Shown piece by piece: positions 26,384 through 35,200 of a stretch of 64,000 nt of DNA. This stretch comes from Micromonospora_E sp048060115 (GTDB lineage: Bacteria > Actinomycetota > Actinomycetes > Mycobacteriales > Micromonosporaceae): the NCBI RefSeq assembly GCF_048060115.1, contig NZ_JBHMIM010000013.1, positions 57,282 through 121,281 on the forward strand, in the 5' to 3' direction. The position numbers and the translations under genes were made by a program. How positions within the stretch are numbered: position 1 is the first letter of the stretch; the number at the start of each line of letters is the position of its first letter. The notes below the pieces were generated by a model. The model was not told where the DNA came from. It saw only the letters and a list, made by a program, of their open reading frames with translations, and did not search any database.

Positions 26384-26724
26384 GTCCTCCGCTGTCCTGA
26401 CGTCGGTTGCTCGGGATCGGCTCACAACCCCATTCGTGGGCGGGCCGCACGGTGTGTTGACCATGACGACTCGACCACGCCAGCCGCGGCTCCAGTGCCT
26501 CCGGCCGGGTGCGGGTACGGGTCGTGAGAACCCGCCTGGCACCCGATCAGAAGCGGCCCGCCGAAGCGCAGGGCAGGCACGCTGGAGTGGACGCTGTGCG
26601 CCGATCTATCAGTGTACGCGGGTTGTCACGCGGACAGCAAACCGCGTACAGCCGGCTGCCATCGTAACCGGTAAAATCGGATGACCATGGACGACCTGCC
26701 GCAATCCGACGGCGAAGACGGTTA
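26384..26724 (-). promoter_or_regulatory. infA promoter and long leader
   Basis: A 341-base gap upstream of infA. On the minus strand TTGCTG (26635-26640) and TACACT (26611-26616) are 18 bases apart, which gives a start near 26604 and an untranslated leader of about 220 bases. The leader has no recognised riboswitch. The rest up to the DUF1707 stop contains no supported gene. Confidence 0.6.
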
Positions 26725-27294
26725 CTAGGCGTGACTCGGGCCCTGCTCGCCGGACTCCCGCTCGATCTGCTTGCGCTGCATCTTCTCCCGCTTGGCCAGC
26801 TCCCGCTGCGCCTGTTTCGCCGCACACTTCTGCGGCTCGCCGTTCATCAGACCCAGCACCGTGGTGACCAGCAGCACCGCGCCCCATGGACCGGCCACCC
26901 ACCCCGGCCAGAAGTAGAGCAGATCCTGCGACATGACGCAGATCACCGCCCAGATCGCGATGGCGATCCCGACCGCCGAGCCGTAGCCGTTCCACTGGCC
27001 GGCCAGCCACCGCCGGGTGGCGGCCGGATAGCGGCCGTCCGGGCCCGGGGTCAGCTCCGCCGGCAGCCCGCCACCGAGATTCGGCACCAGCTGCGACTGA
27101 CCGGCCGGGACGACCGGCGGCAGATCGTGCAGCAGCCCGCCGAGGTCGCCGTACGTCTTCGCCGCGTACACCTGTTGGAGGCGCTCGTCGAACTCCGCGA
27201 GATCCAGCCGGCCCTCGTTCAAGGCGGCCCGTAGCCGCTCCGCGACCGCCTCACGATCGGCGTCGCCCGCCCGCATCTCGTCCCGCCCAGTCAT
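26725..27294 (-). CDS. DUF1707 / 2TM domain protein
   Basis: A 189-residue protein (start ATG 27294; ATG 27306 is a possible alternative). The N terminus has the DUF1707 SHOCT-like pattern DADREAVAERLRAALNEGRLDLAEFDERL, a helical hairpin common in actinobacterial membrane proteins. Then come a linker and two membrane segments (GSAVGIAIAIWAVICVM and WGAVLLVTTVLGLM) and a Lys/Glu-rich C terminus. Function unknown. Its placement between map and infA interrupts the usual order and is typical of related actinomycetes. No good ribosome site is seen, so it may be leaderless. Confidence 0.88.
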   Translation of the reverse strand: MTGRDEMRAGDADREAVAERLRAALNEGRLDLAEFDERLQQVYAAKTYGDLGGLLHDLPPVVPAGQSQLVPNLGGGLPAELTPGPDGRYPAATRRWLAGQWNGYGSAVGIAIAIWAVICVMSQDLLYFWPGWVAGPWGAVLLVTTVLGLMNGEPQKCAAKQAQRELAKREKMQRKQIERESGEQGPSHA

Positions 27295-27343
27295 GGATAC
27301 GAGCATGACACCCGCCCGCCACCCCGGCGCCGAGCCGTCCGGC

Positions 27344-28192
27344 TCAGCGCCGCGACTCGGCGGGCTGGCGGGCGGTCACCAGATCGCCCAGCCGGGCACG
27401 ACCGCCGTCCGGTTCGGTCAGCACCCAGACACCGTCGGGCAGCAGGGCCATCGAATGCTCGACGTGCACCGCCATGGAACCGTCGCGGGTCACCACCGTC
27501 CAGCCGTCGGCGAGCTCCTCGGTCCGGGCCGACCCTTCAGTGATCATCGGCTCGATCGCGAGCGCCATCCCCGGAACCAGCTTCGGCCCCTTGCCAGGCC
27601 GTCCGTAGTTGAGCACGTGCGGGTCCTGATGCATCTCGGTGCCGATGCCGTGGCCGCCGTACCCTTCGACGATGCCGTAACGACCGCCGGCGCGGATCGC
27701 CTTCTCGATCGCGTACGAGATGTCGGTGAGCCGGCCCCGACCGCTGGCCGCGCCCCGCGCCGCAGCCGCGATCCCCGCCCACAACGCGTCCTCGGCGACC
27801 GTCACCATCTTCTGCAGCTCCGGACGCAGCTCGCCGACGCCAGCGGTGAACGCGGCGTCGCCGTGCCAGCCGTCCAGGATCGCCCCGCAGTCGACGGAGA
27901 TGACGTCACCGTCGCGTAGCACCTGCTCCGCTGCCGGGATGGCGTGCACGACCTGCTCGTTGACCGAGGCGCAGATCGTCGCGGGAAAGCCGTGGTAGCC
28001 CTTGAACGACGGCACCGCACCCGCCTCGCGGATGGTCCGCTCGGCGATCGCGTCCAGGTCGGCGGTGGAGACCCCGGGAGCGATCGCCGCCCGCATCCGG
28101 GCCAACGCATCGGCGACCACCAGACCAGCGGCCCGCATGCGGTCGATCTGCTCCGGAGTCTTCAGCTGAATGTCCAGCTGCTGACGACGCAT
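27344..28192 (-). CDS. map: Methionine aminopeptidase type I
   Basis: Removes the N-terminal Met from nascent proteins. The 282-residue product starts at ATG 28192, preceded by AGAGGAGCC. All five metal ligands are visible: the two Asp of SVDCGAILDGWHGDAA, His in GYGGHGIGTEMH, Glu in LAIEPMI and Glu in AVHVEHS. The N-terminal 40 residues resemble the longer actinobacterial type. It follows adk with a 76-base gap. Confidence 0.98.
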   Translation of the reverse strand: MRRQQLDIQLKTPEQIDRMRAAGLVVADALARMRAAIAPGVSTADLDAIAERTIREAGAVPSFKGYHGFPATICASVNEQVVHAIPAAEQVLRDGDVISVDCGAILDGWHGDAAFTAGVGELRPELQKMVTVAEDALWAGIAAAARGAASGRGRLTDISYAIEKAIRAGGRYGIVEGYGGHGIGTEMHQDPHVLNYGRPGKGPKLVPGMALAIEPMITEGSARTEELADGWTVVTRDGSMAVHVEHSMALLPDGVWVLTEPDGGRARLGDLVTARQPAESRR

Positions 28193-28268
28193 TGGCTCCT
28201 CTGTCTCCCGCCCAGTCTGCACCTGCCGCTTCGCGGCGCGCCGGTCGACACCGACGCCGACCGCGAGC

Positions 28269-28922
28269 CTACCCGCCGTACGAACGCAGGGCGTCGATCG
28301 CGCGTACGGTGACATCCTCGACCGGGCCGGTGGCGTCGATCCCCACCAGCTTGCCCTGGGCGCCGTAGTAGTCGACCAGCGGCGCGGTCTTCTCGGCGTA
28401 CTCCACCAGACGACGGGCGATCGTGTCCGACTTGTCGTCGTCGCGCTGGAACAGCTCGGCCCCGCACCGGTCACAGCGGCCCTCGGTGGCCGGAGCGTCG
28501 AACTCGACGTGCCAGATCTTGCCGCAGCCCCGGCAGGTACGCCGACCGGACAACCGCCGGATCACCTCGTCGTCGTCGACCACCAGCTCCAGCACCAAGT
28601 CCAGCGCGGTGCCGAGATCGGCCAGCAGCTTGTCCAGCGCGGCGGCCTGCGGCGTGGTCCGCGGGAAGCCGTCGAGCAGGAAGCCGTCCGCGGCGTCCGG
28701 CTCGGCCAGCCGGTCCCGGACCATGTTGATGGTCACCTCGTCCGGGACCAGCTTGCCGGCGTCCATGTAGCGCTTGGCTTCCACACCCAGCGGCGTGCCC
28801 TGGGTGACGTTGGCCCGGAAGATGTCCCCGGTCGAGATCTTAGGCACGGCCAGGTGAGCGGCGATGAACTCGGCCTGGGTCCCCTTCCCCGCCCCGGGGG
28901 GACCGACCAGTACCAGCCTCAT
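28269..28922 (-). CDS. adk: Adenylate kinase
   Basis: A 217-residue adenylate kinase balancing AMP, ADP and ATP. It has the P-loop GPPGAGKGT (about residues 7-15), the STGDIFR AMP site and DGFPRT. The LID carries CRGC and CDRC, so it should bind zinc like Gram-positive enzymes. The ATG at 28922 is immediately next to the secY stop codon (TAGATG), which implies coupling. Confidence 0.99.
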   Translation of the reverse strand: MRLVLVGPPGAGKGTQAEFIAAHLAVPKISTGDIFRANVTQGTPLGVEAKRYMDAGKLVPDEVTINMVRDRLAEPDAADGFLLDGFPRTTPQAAALDKLLADLGTALDLVLELVVDDDEVIRRLSGRRTCRGCGKIWHVEFDAPATEGRCDRCGAELFQRDDDKSDTIARRLVEYAEKTAPLVDYYGAQGKLVGIDATGPVEDVTVRAIDALRSYGG

Positions 28923-30254
28923 CTACCGGAGGAACCCTTCGTAGTTGCGCTGCATGAGTTGGCTCTCGATCTGCTTCACGGTTTCCAGACCGACACCGAC
29001 CATGATGAGCACGGCGGTGCCACCAAACGGGAAGTTCACGTACTGGTCGCTGTCCAGCCAGATGAAGAAGAAGTTCGGCAGGACCGAGATGACACCCAGG
29101 TAGAGCGCGCCCGGCAGGGTGATCCGGCTGAGGATGAAGTCGAGGTACTCGGCGGTGGGACGGCCCGGCCGGATACCCGGCACGAAGCCGCCGTACTTCT
29201 TCATGTTCTCCGCGACCTCGGTCGGGTTGAACGTGATCGACACGTAGAAGTACGTGAAGAAGATGATCATAAAGAAGTACGTGATGATGTAGATCGGGCT
29301 GGTCGGGTTCGCCAGGTTGTTCTGGATCCACGCCTGGACCTGGCCAGGGTCGTTCGGATCGAAGAACTGCAGACCCAGCTGCGGCAGGTAGAGCACCGAC
29401 GAGGCGAAGATCACCGGGATGACACCGGCCTGGTTGACCTTCAGCGGGATGTAGGTGGAGGTACCGCCGTACATCCGCCGACCGATCATCCGCTTCGCGT
29501 ACTGCACCGGGATGCGGCGCTGCGCCTGCTCGATGAAGACAACCGCGGTGATGACCACCAGGACCAGCACCAGCACCAGGGCGAACATGCCCCAGCCGTG
29601 GGTGTTCTTGATGGCCCAGCCCTCGCTGGGCAGCCGCGCCGCGATCGAGGTGAAGATCAGCACCGACATACCGTTGCCGACGCCCCGGTCGGTGATCAGC
29701 TCGCCGAGCCACATGACCACGCCCGTGCCGGCGGTCATGGTGGTGACCAGCACGCTGAGCGTCAGCCACATCGGCAGGCCGGTCCCGTCGGGGATGATCG
29801 GGAACTGGTCGCACTGGTTGTTGAACAGCTGGCCGGAGCGGGCCAGCGCGACGAAGGCCGAAGCCTGCAGCACGCCGAGGCCCAGCGTCAGGTAACGGGT
29901 GTACTGGGTGATCTTGGCCTGGCCGGACTGCCCCTCCTTGCGGAGCTGCTCCAGTCGCGGGATCACGACGGTGAGCAACTGCAGGATGATCGACGCGGTG
30001 ATGTAGGGCATGATGCCCAGCGCGAAGACCGACAGCGACAGCAGCGCGCCCCCGGAGAAGAGGTTCAGCAGGGTGAAGACCCCGCTGGTGTCGCTGTTCT
30101 CCAGGGTGTCGATGCACTGCTGCACGTTCCCGTACGACACACCGGGGCTGGGCAGCGTGGCGCCCAGCCGGTAGATCGCGACGATGAAGACCGTGAACAG
30201 CAGCTTCTTGCGCAGGTCAGGCGTGCGAAACGCACTGAGAAAGGCGGAGAGCAA
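28923..30254 (-). CDS. secY: Preprotein translocase SecY
   Basis: Main channel of the Sec translocon, ten membrane segments in 443 residues. I place the start at TTG 30254 because AGGAGG lies six bases upstream and the sequence begins LLSAFLSAFRTPDLRKK as in other actinobacteria; the open frame extends further without support. Typical segments are YITASIILQLL, GIRPGRPTAEYLDF and the C-terminal QLMQRNYEGFLR. It opens the secY-adk-map unit behind a terminator-like hairpin that follows rplO. Confidence 0.98.
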   Translation of the reverse strand: MLSAFLSAFRTPDLRKKLLFTVFIVAIYRLGATLPSPGVSYGNVQQCIDTLENSDTSGVFTLLNLFSGGALLSLSVFALGIMPYITASIILQLLTVVIPRLEQLRKEGQSGQAKITQYTRYLTLGLGVLQASAFVALARSGQLFNNQCDQFPIIPDGTGLPMWLTLSVLVTTMTAGTGVVMWLGELITDRGVGNGMSVLIFTSIAARLPSEGWAIKNTHGWGMFALVLVLVLVVITAVVFIEQAQRRIPVQYAKRMIGRRMYGGTSTYIPLKVNQAGVIPVIFASSVLYLPQLGLQFFDPNDPGQVQAWIQNNLANPTSPIYIITYFFMIIFFTYFYVSITFNPTEVAENMKKYGGFVPGIRPGRPTAEYLDFILSRITLPGALYLGVISVLPNFFFIWLDSDQYVNFPFGGTAVLIMVGVGLETVKQIESQLMQRNYEGFLR

Positions 30255-30431
30255 CTTCTTCCTCCTGCTGCGCGAGGCGGCCGCCGGATGTCCTGGCGGG
30301 TCGGGTGGGTGCGGTGCGCCCGATATCCATGGCTGGCATCGGACTCTAACAGTCCGGCGACGGTCTAGGCAGGCGTGCCCAAGAACATACACCGGTCCCG
30401 ATATTAACGGGGTGCGGCCCTACCCAGTAGG

Positions 30432-30475
30432 CCGTGGCGCCCGTCAGTTTCGGACAAACTGAGCGAGCGCCACGG
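30432..30475 (-). terminator. Hairpin after rplO
   Basis: Nested inverted repeats CCGTGGCGC/GCGCCACGG and TCAGTTT/AAACTGA start about 13 bases after the rplO stop and enclose a CGGAC loop. It probably ends or attenuates the S10-spc transcription unit before secY. The region 30255-30431 should hold a secY promoter, but I see no clear -35/-10 pair. Confidence 0.7.
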
Positions 30476-30488
30476 TCATGCTGGTTGT

Positions 30489-30932
30489 TCAGAGCTCGGT
30501 GGCGGAGCCACCAGCAGCGGTGATCTTCTCCTTGGCCGCGCCGCTGAACGCGTGCGCCGACACCTGGAGGGTCACCCCGCTGAGCTCGCCACTGCCGAGC
30601 ACCTTCACCGGCTGGCCCTTACGGACCGCACCGGCCTGCACCAACTGCTCCGGGCCGACCTCCCCACCGTTGGGGAAGAGTTCAGCCAGCCGGTCCAGGT
30701 TGACCACCTGGAAGACGACCTTGAAGCGGTTCTTGAAGCCCTTGACCTTCGGCAGGCGCATGTGGATGGGCATCTGCCCACCCTCGAACGCCGCCGGGAC
30801 GTTCTTCCGGGCCTTGGAGCCCTTGGTACCCCGACCAGCCGTCTTGCCCTTGGAACCCTCACCGCGACCCACCCGGGTCTTCGCGGTCTTGGATCCGGGC
30901 GCCGGCCGGAGGTGATGGACCTTGATCGTCAT
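30489..30932 (-). CDS. rplO: Ribosomal protein L15
   Basis: A 147-residue L15. The N-terminal Gly/Lys-rich LRPAPGSKTAKTRVGRGEGSK and GGQMPIHMRLPKVKGFKN are family hallmarks; the C-terminal globular domain contains VKVLGSGELSGVTLQVSAHAFS. The ATG shares one base with the rpmD stop (TAATG). Confidence 0.99.
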   Translation of the reverse strand: MTIKVHHLRPAPGSKTAKTRVGRGEGSKGKTAGRGTKGSKARKNVPAAFEGGQMPIHMRLPKVKGFKNRFKVVFQVVNLDRLAELFPNGGEVGPEQLVQAGAVRKGQPVKVLGSGELSGVTLQVSAHAFSGAAKEKITAAGGSATEL

Positions 30933-31114
30933 TACTCGACCTCCTCGACCTTCACGAGGTGGTTCACGGTGAAGATCATGCCCCGAATCTCGGGCCGGTC
31001 CTCCTTGACCACCACGTCGTTGATCCGCTTCAGACCGAGCGAACGCAGCGACTCGCGCTGGTTGTGCTTGGTCCCGATCCCGGACCGGACCTGGGTCACC
31101 TTCAGACGTGCCAT
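30932..31114 (-). CDS. rpmD: Ribosomal protein L30
   Basis: A 60-residue L30, MARLKVTQVRSGIGTKHNQR to VNHLVKVEEVE. RSGIG and LGLKRINDVVV are the conserved parts. It lies between rpsE and rplO, overlapping rplO by one base. Confidence 0.98.
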   Translation of the reverse strand: MARLKVTQVRSGIGTKHNQRESLRSLGLKRINDVVVKEDRPEIRGMIFTVNHLVKVEEVE

Positions 31115-31142
31115 CGCAGCCGCCCTCCGTTCATAGTCGCTG

Positions 31143-31757
31143 TCACGCCCCTGCGCCCGCGCGGGACGCGAGCATCGCGGCCGGGGCCACGTCCTCGACT
31201 GGCAGACCACGCCGGGCAGCCACCGCCTCCGGCGACTCCAGAGCCTTCAGCGCGGCAACCGTGGCGTGCACGATGTTGATCGGGTTCGAAGAGCCTAGGC
31301 TCTTCGAGAGCACGTCGTGGATGCCCGCGCACTCCAGCACCGCACGCACCGGACCACCCGCGATGACACCCGTACCGGCGCTGGCCGGCTTCAGCAGGAC
31401 GACGCCAGCGGCGTCCTCGCCCTGCACCGGGTGCGGGATCGACGCGGCGATCCTGGGCACCTTGAAGAAGTGCTTCTTGGCCTCCTCGACACCCTTGGCG
31501 ATCGCCGCGGGCACCTCCTTGGCCTTGCCGTAACCCACGCCGACCGTGCCGTCACCGTCGCCCACGATCACCAGAGCGGTGAAGCTGAACCGCCGACCGC
31601 CCTTGACGACCTTGGCGACCCGGTTGATCGCGACGACCCGCTCCAGGTGTGGGGTCTTCTCGACGGGCGCGTTGCCGCGACCGCCCTCACGGCGGTTGTC
31701 GCGGCGACCACCTTCGCTGCCACCGGACCCGCCGCCACGACGCTGTTGACCTGGCAT
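31143..31757 (-). CDS. rpsE: Ribosomal protein S5
   Basis: A 204-residue S5 with a Gly/Arg-rich N-terminal extension of about 30 residues (GQQRRGGGSGGSEGGRRDNR) that is common in actinobacteria. The double-stranded RNA-binding domain has ERVVAINRVAKVVKGGRRFSF; the second domain has AGTGVIAGGPVRAVLE. Residues linked to fidelity and spectinomycin binding look ordinary. Confidence 0.99.
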   Translation of the reverse strand: MPGQQRRGGGSGGSEGGRRDNRREGGRGNAPVEKTPHLERVVAINRVAKVVKGGRRFSFTALVIVGDGDGTVGVGYGKAKEVPAAIAKGVEEAKKHFFKVPRIAASIPHPVQGEDAAGVVLLKPASAGTGVIAGGPVRAVLECAGIHDVLSKSLGSSNPINIVHATVAALKALESPEAVAARRGLPVEDVAPAAMLASRAGAGA

Positions 31758-31830
31758 CAGCAGCCTTCCTTCCTACTCGTGACGGGGATTTCTTCGATCT
31801 GAGTCGTCTGTGCAAGCATTCCGACGACCG

Positions 31831-32226
31831 TTAGAACTCGAGTCCGGCTTCGCGGGCGGCGTCGGCCAGCGCGGCGATCCGCCCCGCGTACCGGTTGCCC
31901 CCACGGTCGAACACGACCTTGGAGATTCCTGCCGCCTTGGCCCGCTCGGCGAGCAGCGTGCCCACCTTGCCGGCCAGCTCGCTCTTGGCACCGTCGGTAC
32001 CCCGCAGCGAGGCGTCCATCGTCGAGGCCGACGCCAGGGTGTGACCCTTGGTGTCGTCAACGACCTGGGCGACCATGTGCTTCAGGGAGCGGGTGACCAC
32101 CAGGCGCGGCCGCTGTGCGGTCCCGCTGACGTTCTTGCGGACCCGGAAGTGCCGGCGCGCCCGCCCGATCGCACGCCGGGCGGAGACGCTGCCGCCTGCC
32201 CGACGCTTCAGCAACGTAGCGCTCAC
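31831..32226 (-). CDS. rplR: Ribosomal protein L18
   Basis: A 131-residue L18, a 5S rRNA binder. Conserved parts are HFRVRKNVSGTAQRPRLVVTRS, HMVAQVVDD and VVFDRGGNRYAGRIAALADAARE. It lies between rplF and rpsE with ordinary spacing. Confidence 0.99.
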   Translation of the reverse strand: MSATLLKRRAGGSVSARRAIGRARRHFRVRKNVSGTAQRPRLVVTRSLKHMVAQVVDDTKGHTLASASTMDASLRGTDGAKSELAGKVGTLLAERAKAAGISKVVFDRGGNRYAGRIAALADAAREAGLEF

Positions 32227-32287
32227 TGTGCTTTCCCTCCGTTCGTGACTGCGGGGCTCGCAAGCTCGCTCCTCGCACTCACCGCAC

Positions 32288-32830
32288 TCACTTCTTACCG
32301 GCCTTTCCGGCCTTGCGGCGGATGACCTCGCCCTGGTACTTCACGCCCTTGCCCTTGTACGGCTCCGGCGGACGGATCTTCCGGATGTTGGCGGCCACCT
32401 CGCCGACCTGCCACTTGTTGATCCCGGCGATGTGGAACAGCGTGGGCCGCTCCACGGTGAAGGTGATTCCTTCCGGTGCCGGCACCACCACCGGGTGCGA
32501 GAACCCGAGCGCGAACTCCAGGTCCTTGCCCTTGGCGGTGACCCGGTAACCCGTACCGGCGATCTCCAGGGTCTTGCGGTAGCCGTCGGTCACCCCGACG
32601 ATCATGTTCGCCACCAGCGTGCGGCTCAGACCGTGTAGCTCCTTGGCCCGGCGCTCGTCGTTGGCGCGCGCGATCTGCAGCTGGCCGTCCTCGCTGCGGT
32701 CGACCGTGATCGGCTCGGGCAGCACGTGGGCAAGCTCGCCCTTGGGCCCCTTCACCGTGACGGTCTGGCCGTCGATCTTGACATCGACGCCGGATGGAAC
32801 CGGGATCGACTTACGTCCAATACGCGACAT
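32288..32830 (-). CDS. rplF: Ribosomal protein L6
   Basis: A 180-residue L6 with two similar beta-alpha domains. MSRIGRKSIPVPSGVDV opens it, and the C-terminal signature PPEPYKGKGVKYQGEVI is intact. The gene is 61 bases before rplR and 17 after rpsH. Confidence 0.99.
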   Translation of the reverse strand: MSRIGRKSIPVPSGVDVKIDGQTVTVKGPKGELAHVLPEPITVDRSEDGQLQIARANDERRAKELHGLSRTLVANMIVGVTDGYRKTLEIAGTGYRVTAKGKDLEFALGFSHPVVVPAPEGITFTVERPTLFHIAGINKWQVGEVAANIRKIRPPEPYKGKGVKYQGEVIRRKAGKAGKK

Positions 32831-32847
32831 TGTTACCAGTCTCCCGA

Positions 32848-33255
32848 TTACCAGACGAAGGCGAGGACTTCCCCGCCAACGCTCCGCTTACGGGCCTGCC
32901 GGTCGGTGAGCAGTCCCTGGGACGTCGAAATGATCGCCACGCCCAGGCCACCGAGCACGCGCGGCAGCTCATCCGACTTGGCGTACACCCGCAGACCCGG
33001 CTTGGACACGCGCTTGATCCCGGCGAGGCTACGCTCCCGGTTCTGGCCGAACTTCAAATCAACCACGAGGCTGCGGCCGACGGCACCCTCCGCGGGCTCC
33101 TCGACCTGCCAGGTCGAGATGTAGCCCTCGGCCTTGAGGACCTCGGCGATGTTCGCCTTGATCTTCGAGTACGGCATCGTCACCCGGTCGTGGTACGCCT
33201 GATTGGCGTTGCGCAGACGGGTAAGCATGTCTGCGATCGGGTCGGTCATCGTCAT
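32848..33255 (-). CDS. rpsH: Ribosomal protein S8
   Basis: A 135-residue S8 starting at ATG 33255 (MTMTDPIADMLTRLRNANQA). A longer frame from TTG 33267 lies directly on the AAAGG ribosome site and is unlikely. The C terminus ISTSQGLLTDRQARKRSVGG is typical. S8 is the usual autoregulator of the spc part of the operon. Confidence 0.98.
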   Translation of the reverse strand: MTMTDPIADMLTRLRNANQAYHDRVTMPYSKIKANIAEVLKAEGYISTWQVEEPAEGAVGRSLVVDLKFGQNRERSLAGIKRVSKPGLRVYAKSDELPRVLGGLGVAIISTSQGLLTDRQARKRSVGGEVLAFVW

Positions 33256-33332
33256 GGGTCTCGTCAACCTTTCTCGCCGGGGTTCCCAGCGGCATTACCG
33301 CCGGGCCTACGGCGAAGACCTGTCAAGGTGGG

Positions 33333-33518
33333 TTACCAGGAAGCCTTGGACACACCGGGCAGCTCACCGCGGTGCGCCATCTCCCGGATGCAGACCCGGC
33401 AGAGGCCGAACTTGCGGTACACCGCCTTCGGACGCCCGCACCGCTGGCAACGGGTGTACGCGCGAACCGAGAACTTCGGCTTCGCGGCAGCCTTGATGAT
33501 CAGCGCCTTCTTGGCCAT
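33333..33518 (-). CDS. rpsN: Ribosomal protein S14 type Z
   Basis: A 61-residue zinc-type S14 (MAKKALIIKAAAKPKFSVRA). The four zinc ligands are present as CQRC and CRVC, with the usual 12 residues between. A zinc-free paralogue for zinc limitation is common in actinomycetes but would be elsewhere. Sits between rplE and rpsH. Confidence 0.98.
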   Translation of the reverse strand: MAKKALIIKAAAKPKFSVRAYTRCQRCGRPKAVYRKFGLCRVCIREMAHRGELPGVSKASW

Positions 33519-33521
33519 GGC

Positions 33522-34091
33522 TCAGTTCTCCTTGAACGGGAAGCCCAGGAGCTTGAGCAGCGCCCGGCCCTCGTCGTCAGTCTTGGCGGTGGTCACGAGG
33601 GTGATGTCCATGCCCCGGGTACGGTCGATCCGGTCCTGGTCGATCTCGTGGAACACCGACTGCTCGGTGAGCCCGAACGTGTAGTTGCCGTTGCCGTCGA
33701 GCTTGCGCCCGTCCAGGCCACGGAAGTCGCGGATCCGGGGAAGCGCGATGGACAGCAGCCGATCCAGGAACTCCCACATCCGGTCGCCGCGCAGGGTGAC
33801 CTTCGCGCCGATCGGCATCCCCTCACGGAGCTTGAACTGCGCGATCGACTTGGTCGCCCGACGTACCAGCGGCTTCTGTCCGGTGATGGTGGTCAGGTCC
33901 CGCACCGCGCCGTCGATCAGCTTGGCGTCCCGGGCTGCCTCACCGACACCCATGTTCACCACGATCTTGGCGAGCCCGGGCACCTGCATCGGGTTGCCGT
34001 ACTGGAACTGCTCGCGCAGCTGCGCGATGATCTCCTCGCGGTACCGCTGCTTGAGGCGCGGTGCCGGCCTGGTCTGGGTAGCGGTGGTCAT
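33522..34091 (-). CDS. rplE: Ribosomal protein L5
   Basis: A 189-residue L5, binding 5S rRNA and the P-site tRNA. KIVVNMGVGEAARDAKLIDGA and QPLVRRATKSIAQFKLREGMPIG-type segments (GQKPLVRRATK) identify it. I use ATG 34091, which overlaps the rplX stop by one base; GTG 34094 is an equally open alternative one codon longer. Followed by rpsN after three bases. Confidence 0.98.
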   Translation of the reverse strand: MTTATQTRPAPRLKQRYREEIIAQLREQFQYGNPMQVPGLAKIVVNMGVGEAARDAKLIDGAVRDLTTITGQKPLVRRATKSIAQFKLREGMPIGAKVTLRGDRMWEFLDRLLSIALPRIRDFRGLDGRKLDGNGNYTFGLTEQSVFHEIDQDRIDRTRGMDITLVTTAKTDDEGRALLKLLGFPFKEN

Positions 34092-34405
34092 CACAGGTCC
34101 TTACCGTTGCTACGTGCGATCCGGACCTTCTGGCCGCTGTCGTCGAACCGGTAACCGACGCGGGTCGGCTTGCCGTCGGAGTCGAGGACCTGCACGTTCG
34201 AGACAGCGATCGGGGCTTCCTGAGTGACGATGCCGCCGGTCTTGCCGCCACGCTGGGTGGTCTGGATGCGGGTGTGCTTCTTGATCCGGTTCACGCCTTC
34301 GACGAGGACCTTGTCCTGCCGGGGGTAGGCCGCGATGACCTTGCCCTTGGCACCCTTGTCCTTACCGGCGATGACGACGACCGTGTCGCCCTTCTTGACC
34401 TTCAC
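34091..34405 (-). CDS. rplX: Ribosomal protein L24
   Basis: A 104-residue L24, an assembly initiator with a KOW motif. The start KVKKGDTVVVIAGKDKGAKGKVI and GVNRIKKHTR are conserved. It is three bases after rplN and overlaps rplE. Confidence 0.98.
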   Translation of the reverse strand: MKVKKGDTVVVIAGKDKGAKGKVIAAYPRQDKVLVEGVNRIKKHTRIQTTQRGGKTGGIVTQEAPIAVSNVQVLDSDGKPTRVGYRFDDSGQKVRIARSNGKDL

Positions 34406-34408
34406 GGT

Positions 34409-34777
34409 CTACAGCACCTCCGGCGCCAAAGAAATGATCTTCATGAACCGCTTGTCCCGCAGCTCACGGCCGACTGGGCCGAAGATACGGGTACCGCGCG
34501 GGTCCCCACCGTCCTTGATGATGACGGCGGCGTTCTCGTCGAAGCGGATGTACGACCCGTCAGGCCGCCGCTTCTCCTTCGCGGTCCGGACGACGACGGC
34601 CTTGACCACGTCGCCCTTCTTCACGCCAGCGCCGGGGATCGCGTCCTTGACCGTCCCGACGATAACGTCACCGATGCCTGCGTAGCGCCGACCGGAGCCG
34701 CCGAGCACGCGGATGCACAGGATCTCCCGGGCACCCGTGTTGTCGGCGACTCGAAGTCGCGACTCCTGCTGGATCAC
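34409..34777 (-). CDS. rplN: Ribosomal protein L14
   Basis: A 122-residue L14 (MIQQESRLRVADNTGAREIL). The GGSGRRYAGIGDVIVGTVKDAIPG segment and KAVVVRTAKEKRRPDGSYIRFDENA are invariant-type. The 132-base gap before it to rpsQ is unusually wide for this operon and holds no gene; a processing site or internal promoter could be there but none is obvious. Confidence 0.99.
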   Translation of the reverse strand: MIQQESRLRVADNTGAREILCIRVLGGSGRRYAGIGDVIVGTVKDAIPGAGVKKGDVVKAVVVRTAKEKRRPDGSYIRFDENAAVIIKDGGDPRGTRIFGPVGRELRDKRFMKIISLAPEVL

Positions 34778-34909
34778 GTCTATCTCCTATGTCTGCCAGT
34801 CCTCCGGTCACCCGGAGCTTGGAAGAACCTGGTCCGCGCTACGCGCGGGCTGTCAACCGGACCCGATCGGCCCGAACACGCCGCCGAGGGCGGCATGCGG
34901 GCCGGTCGG

Positions 34910-35200
34910 CTACTTCGCCTTTTCGAGGATCTCCACGACGCGCCACCGCTTGGTTGCGGACAACGGCCGGGTCTCCATCAGCATCACCCGGTCACCGATC
35001 CCGCACGAGTTCTGCTCGTCGTGCGCCTTCAGCTTGCGGGTACGGCGCAGAACCTTGCCGTACAGCCGGTGCTTGACCCGGTCCTCGACCTCGACGACGA
35101 CGGTCTTTTCCATCTTGTCGCTGACCACGAGCCCCTCGCGAACCTTGCGGCGGGCCCGAGCCTCGGTCGTGTCCTGCTCGGGGGCAGTGTTCTCACTCAT
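34910..35200 (-). CDS. rpsQ: Ribosomal protein S17
   Basis: A 96-residue S17. The N-terminal 20 residues (SENTAPEQDTTEARARRKVR) extend the usual protein. The OB-fold core has GLVVSDKMEKTVVVEVE, and GDRVMLMETRPLSATKRWRVVEI closes it. Overlaps rpmC by four bases (ATGA). Confidence 0.98.
   Translation of the reverse strand: MSENTAPEQDTTEARARRKVREGLVVSDKMEKTVVVEVEDRVKHRLYGKVLRRTRKLKAHDEQNSCGIGDRVMLMETRPLSATKRWRVVEILEKAK

Noticed and set aside
28509..30368. 619-codon plus-strand ORF opposite secY and adk
   Set aside because: Shadow frame; covers two well-identified genes and shows no protein-like pattern.
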